Below, piece after piece: positions 59,470 to 64,000 of a stretch of DNA of 64,000 nucleotides. Positions within the stretch are counted from its first letter, which is position 1. Each line of letters opens with the position of its first letter. Source of the stretch: Agaricus subrufescens (taxonomy: Eukaryota; Basidiomycota; Agaricomycetes; Agaricales; Agaricaceae); contig CM057063.1 of NCBI GenBank assembly GCA_029945375.1, forward strand, positions 1,733,894 through 1,797,893, in the 5' to 3' direction. The translations under genes and the position numbers were made by a program. Under the pieces are notes generated by a model. The model was not told where the DNA came from. It did not search any database and saw nothing but the letters and a program-made list of their open reading frames with translations.

Positions 59470-61189
59470 TCATTGCTTCACCGAAATTGTGTGGAAAATT
59501 CGCAATAGTGGTCTCCGCGGTTTGTGCAATTCCGCTAACACCGCCTCGTGGGATTTTTTCGACTGGTCGTACTCCCGGAACAATAGATCATTAGTCTCTT
59601 TACGCACCCATGGCTTGTTCATTTGTTTCCGGAAGAAGAGCGTTAGTGACTTGTGCCGCTTCTCAATTTTTCTGATGTCCTCGTATAGTGCCCGTCCAGC
59701 ACCGGTGGTAGGAAGATCCTTCTGCTGTTGCACCGTCTCGTACTGAAGCCGAACCGGACCTTTCTGCTTTTGCCGTCCTGTCTCCGTCGGTGTGAGCAGC
59801 TGCCGCTTTGACTGCAACAGGAAAGGTCCCAGGATGCACCATGCTGACTCAGAAGTGTTTCTATAGCGCTCCGTCTTTGAACCTCTGTCAATCATTGGCT
59901 TCCAAAAAGTCGCTTTAAGCTCCGCTAGGCGAGCTTCTCCAGTCTCCTCGTCTGGTAGCTTATCCCACATGGTTGTCACCATCACGACGCGGCTACATGC
60001 CCTTGGACCACAAATCTTTTCGAATATCTCCAGATTTTTGAGTGGAGTTCCGGACATTCGATTACTGGAAATCCGGTGAAGGTATAATATACCGTCTAAA
60101 AAGATTTTCTTGTGGCCCCTTCAAAGAGTCAGATAGTCATCACACCAAAAGAGCTGTTTATACCCACGTTTGTTCAAGCCAGCCACTGATCAGTTTGAGT
60201 ATCTCATAGTCTGATCTGTAGGTATCATCGAAACCGGGGGTATCCACTAAGACAATCTCAACGTCTGCATCAGGAACGTGAACACGGACGGCTTTCACTT
60301 GGCTGGTATGAGACACTAAACTGTGTCCTATACCGACATCTGTGCCTGCGACGCGGCTGATGAACTGCACACAAAACGTAAGAATAATCATGAGAGGAAG
60401 TCAATGCGACCTGGTGACATACTGAGCTCTTCCCTGATCCCGTCGGTCCCATCAACCTAGGAAAGACGGATGAGCATGTGACTAATCCAGAACAAGTGAT
60501 ACCTACGCAACTACAATATCCGTCTCTTTTAGTTCTTCCACCATCACGGTTTGTTTCATCCTCAAGTAATTCCATGGTCTCTTAAGAAATGCCTGTTCGC
60601 TACTAGCACCACTAGTCGTGTCTGTGCTCGAACCTCGTGTCTAGTTACACTATAAGCGGAGAACAGGATTGGGAGGTGGACAGCGATCACAGACCCTTTT
60701 GGAGTTGCTGAAAAACCTTCTAGAAAAGGGATAAGTGCTTCAGAAATTGAATTATTAAAGAAGGCACACATGAAATTTGAATACCAAGGTCGGTTTTTCT
60801 CTATCCATGCCGTGAGCAAGTGGAACATGCAGAACCTGATCTTACCTCTGGTGTTGGCTAGTGAAGAACCATCCAAGTTGAGCTGTTGCGATTGCGGCCT
60901 GCGACTTGCTTAGCAGGATTGGCATAGACCGGGTACAGCACTTACACGTCTGATGTCTGATTGTCGTTCTGACTGGAGCAACCTGGAGTGGATAGGTTGT
61001 CAGGCACTACGCTGTCATGAACCCCAGGAAAACAGACAGAAAAGAGACAGTAAACTAATGTTAGCTGGCTACGACCATCACTAGCTGAATTTCCACCCAC
61101 GATCGATTTTCGTCACGCGAATGGTTGGGAATATCGGTCACTTCAGCCGATGAAGTGGCCAAAGAATGGGCCTGTCTATACGTCGTCAT
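59470..61189 (-). CDS. AIG1/GIMAP-like P-loop GTPase 6 (right arm of inverted duplication)
   Basis: Eight exons (61189-61117, 61006-60946, 60904-60846, 60719-60649, 60592-60507, 60456-60423, 60364-60168, 60118-59470) give 409 aa. Six of the eight exons pair with gene 5 exons, and the 73, 71, 86, 34 and 197-nt ones are equal in length to their gene 5 partners. The second exon of gene 5 is split here by a 41-nt intron (60945-60905, GTAAGT..AAG). P-loop LMGPTGSGKSS, G3 EIVLVDTPGFDDT and G4 VTTMWDK are intact. After LPTTGAG the C-terminus (RKIEKRHKSLTLFFRKQMNK, ending IFHTISVKQ) is unrelated to gene 5. An alternative shorter start exists at 60559 (MKQTVMVEEL). Confidence 0.8.
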
Positions 61190-62270
61190 AGAGTACGGGG
61201 GGAGGCTGTGGTGAAAAAAGCTTTGTAAGCAGCTGGAAATCCTACGCCGCGAACTTACCTCGTTGAGGGCATGTGTGGTGCTTTTTTTTGTTGCATCCAG
61301 CCTTGTTATGTACCGCACAATCGAAGACAGGATCTTGCTGGCAGTTTATAACTGTCACCGTATCTGGGTACTGAGATTAATCGGGATGAGAGCATTAATT
61401 TAGAGTTGCATGTCTTGATGCGACGGCAGTGGACCATTAGTACCTGTCAAATGGAGATATGGGAAACCATTGATGCACCATGTCGAATCCTCCTCAGTCC
61501 TCACGTATATTAGACTACTTACTAGGTTTACCTAGAATTAGTACATTCAAGAATGACAGACAACGGGTATTTGTGTCTGCCTCCCACGCTCATATAATAT
61601 CTAGAAGGCCTCGTAAGGGCCGTAAGACCCAAATCATTGGCCCGACTTGGGCGTGATAGATGACATAATCTACTGATTTGCCGCATCAGTATTGTGCTAC
61701 TTGACATCAAACCCCCTACCTCCATTTGACAACTATTGGTGCGCCGTGTGAGATTTATAACCATAGGAAGTTGTTCTAAAGTCTTCACACCGGCTTTGCG
61801 GTGGCTCATTGACAGCTGTCTGGCGAAAATGCTTTCTAAGGCACTGGCCCACTCGAACTCCGAAGGTTGCGCTCGTAGCTTCCGTGTTGTTCTTTGGGTA
61901 TTGCGCCATCTCCAAGTTCATAGTGGTACAGTTCAACGACCTTGGCATGTATGTCTGACGCTATACCACATTGTTGCACTTGAATCATATCGACGTATCG
62001 TACTAGTGTAGGCGTGGCGATGGGTACAACTTATTCTGAGCATAACTTTATCAAGTCTAAATGAGGAGTGGGGTACCAGAGTTGATATCTCCAATGATTG
62101 GTCGCCAGACACTCGCAGTATATTTGTATCATGATAAACCTTGAGGCCACCTCATTGTGATCGAAGACTTGAGATGCCTTGTGCTATGTAGCGCTAGGAT
62201 CATCGGCCGCACTTTTAAGGCCCTCTCTATTTGCGTTGCATAGTCACCCCTCTCCCCTTAGTACGCATTT
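61190..62270. other. Divergent spacer between GTPase genes 6 and 7
   Basis: This 1.08 kb region contains both promoters. Opposed open frames at 61528-61948 and 61736-62011 overlap and show no family features. Confidence 0.4.
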
Positions 62271-63602
62271 ATGTCACAAGCAACCACGCCAGGTTGTGAG
62301 GAAATTATCAACGCCGTTCAACATATCAATCAGGATGATATTATCATCGCGTAAATTCTCTCCGAATGTACTAGGAAACGCGGTATGGTTAACATATTCA
62401 TTAAAGATTCATGGGTCCAACCGGAGCTGGGAAGAGTTGTGTGAGTGCCTGGCCACTAATGGAGTCCTTCACTCTAATAGCCATTTCGTTACTGAGTCTG
62501 CATTTGTCAGTTTATTGACCTCCTTACTAATGAGAAGGGAAAACGCGTAGGCCATAGTCTGAAATCAACAACAAAACAAGTTCAACCTACTCGAGTCTGG
62601 CGACCAGGCTATGATGACCGCATAGTCCTTGTTGATACACCCGGTTTCGACGACACCAGTCGACCTGATATGGTGATCCTCCAGATTATTAGTGATTGGT
62701 TGCAGAAGACGTGAGTCGTTTTAAAATCTTTGATATACAGCCAGATAAATTGGTACGGCCGCCAGGTACTCAAAAGAAGTCAGATTGAGCGGGCTTGTTT
62801 ATCTGCATCGCATAACTGACGAGCGCATGGCTGGGTCTTCTCACAGAAATCTCCGTATGTTTGGGGAGTTGTGCGGTGATGTTGTTATGACGCAAGTCAG
62901 ACTTGTGTCTACCATGTGGGAGAGTCGAGAGCCAAAAGTGGTTTTGGAAGGGAGAGAGCAGGAGTTACGGAATACATTTTGGAAATCTTTCATCGAAAAC
63001 GGTTCGAAAGTCGAGCGCCTTAAGGAAAGAAAGGCAGAAGAAGCCTGGCGAATCATCGATCAACTAATCGAAGACTGCAAAAAAAGAGATGCAGTCTTGC
63101 TACAAGAGGAGCTTGTTGAATTACAATTGCGACTCAATGAGACTTCCGCCGGCAAGACCGTATTTTCCTCCCTTCAGAAGCTCCTTTTTGAACAAAAGAC
63201 ACGATTGAAGTCGCTGATAGCCGAGGTAGAGAGACAAAACGACGAAAGGACAAGGAAAGAGCTGGAGAAGGAGTACGCAAAAATTGATGACATATTTCAA
63301 GAGACGTTCAAAGAGGCGGAGAAGATGAAGATCCCCCTTAAAAGGCGGTTCATGCTTCTCGTACAAGGAAAAAAAACTCGCGCAGTAAGCATACTTTCCT
63401 ATGATAAGACATCTTTTATTAATGTCTTGTTCAGAAAGGTATCAAGGTTCCGGAAGTCACTGCGAGACCCAGAGGTATGTAAAAAGCAGCCCAGAAGAAA
63501 CTTATAAATAGTCTATTTTACTTCATCAATCAACCTTATGGCCTCTTATTTTTCTGGTTCACTTTCGACCGTCGTTCCAAAGATTTATGTCCCTCAACTT
63601 GA
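62271..63602 (+). CDS. AIG1/GIMAP-like P-loop GTPase 7
   Basis: Exons 62271-62350, 62407-62440, 62511-62710, 62766-63384, 63435-63474 and 63583-63602 give 330 aa; the last two are less certain because the final intron is 108 nt. The N-terminus is short. The P-loop FMGPTGAGKSC lies on the 34-nt exon, switch I is RVGHSLKSTTKQV, G3 RIVLVDTPGFDDT, and the family block GLVYLHRITDERMAG. The G4 position reads VSTMWES, so the guanine-specificity Asp is missing. Residues ~190-300 are a strongly charged coiled coil (VERQNDERTRKELEKEYAKI) followed by a basic patch. Closest relative in the window is gene 1, 12 kb away. Confidence 0.8.
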
Positions 63603-64000
63603 TACTCAATCTTTACCAAAACCGATGGTAGATCAGTGTTTGGGAGTAGGATTAGTCTCTCTGTATATCCTGTATTGCAATCATTGAAGGAGTTCCGGTA
63701 CGAGTCAGGGAAATTCCCATGAAGTCGACTTCTATTTTTATCTCAGTCTATTTTGAACCTTCCTATTTACCGGACAACTATGGACAAGCAAGACAGGGAT
63801 AGTGATAACAGCTGTAATGGGATTTTCTCTTACAAGAATGTACGAGTATGAAACCAGTTACAGAAGTGCCGCCCTTGGCAGTTAGACACATGGCAGAGTG
63901 AGTAAAAACCCCTGATCGAGTATCAGTATGCGGGGGCACGGATGTCACACGTCACGTTACAAACTTGCCTGTCCCGGGCAGGGGGCTACCACCGGAAAAA
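63603..64000. other. 3' flank to window edge
   Basis: These 398 bp downstream of GTPase gene 7 contain no supported feature. Whether the cluster continues beyond the window cannot be told. Confidence 0.4.

Larger units (their letters stand above)
57299..61189. repeat. Inverted segmental duplication carrying GTPase genes 5 and 6
   Basis: The left arm (about 57299-58735) and right arm (about 61189-59690, reversed) align through exons and introns. From the P-loop exon to the LPTT motif they are about 95% identical by eye, introns included. Similarity stops abruptly at the coiled-coil region on the inner side. A spacer of ~500 bp (58960-59469) lies between the 3' ends. Confidence 0.85.

Overview
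The window reads as nuclear DNA of a filamentous Agaricomycete (mushroom-forming basidiomycete). Genes are densely packed on both strands, have many small introns (mostly 45-65 nt, GT..AG), and encode proteins typical of basidiomycetes: a GH5 endoglucanase with a CBM1, an OPT transporter, a Rom2-type RhoGEF and lineage-expanded 7TM and GTPase families. Exon structures below were rebuilt by hand from splice signals, reading-frame phase and protein-family knowledge. No alignment or database search was run.

Region 1 (0-13 kb) is mostly housekeeping: the 3' part of a wax-synthase-like acyltransferase, an NAD(P)-dependent epimerase, NPR3 (GATOR1/SEACIT), a mitochondrial AsnRS sharing a 72 bp divergent promoter with an alpha/beta hydrolase, a disordered Pro/Ser/Ala protein whose start codon appears split by an intron, SEM1/DSS1, and an 18-exon proline iminopeptidase.

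Region 2 (13-21.3 kb) is a tandem, same-strand array of four GPCR-like 7TM genes. Three are intact (353, 364 and 314 aa). The most downstream one has lost its start and carries two indels in exon 1.

Region 3 (21.8-48.6 kb) holds an unidentified basic protein, an Hsp20-domain protein, the DH-PH-CNH RhoGEF flanked by two gene-poor 2.7 kb stretches, a cytosolic-type MetRS with an 8-nt microexon divergent from the OPT transporter, a SARAF-like protein, the GH5-CBM1 cellulase, an MFS transporter whose first exon is frameshifted by a 35 bp tandem duplication, and Mediator subunit MED19.

Region 4 (50-63.6 kb) is a cluster of seven AIG1/GIMAP-like P-loop GTPase genes in both orientations. All seven carry the P-loop on its own 34-nt exon. 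Two of them form a young inverted duplication whose 5' parts, introns included, are nearly identical while their 3' coiled-coil parts are unrelated; one copy has an extra 41-nt intron. Three members have lost the Asp of the G4 motif, and one is truncated with a possible N-myristoylation signal. This cluster is the best candidate here for a poorly described system, but its function (for example self/non-self or defence) is inference only.
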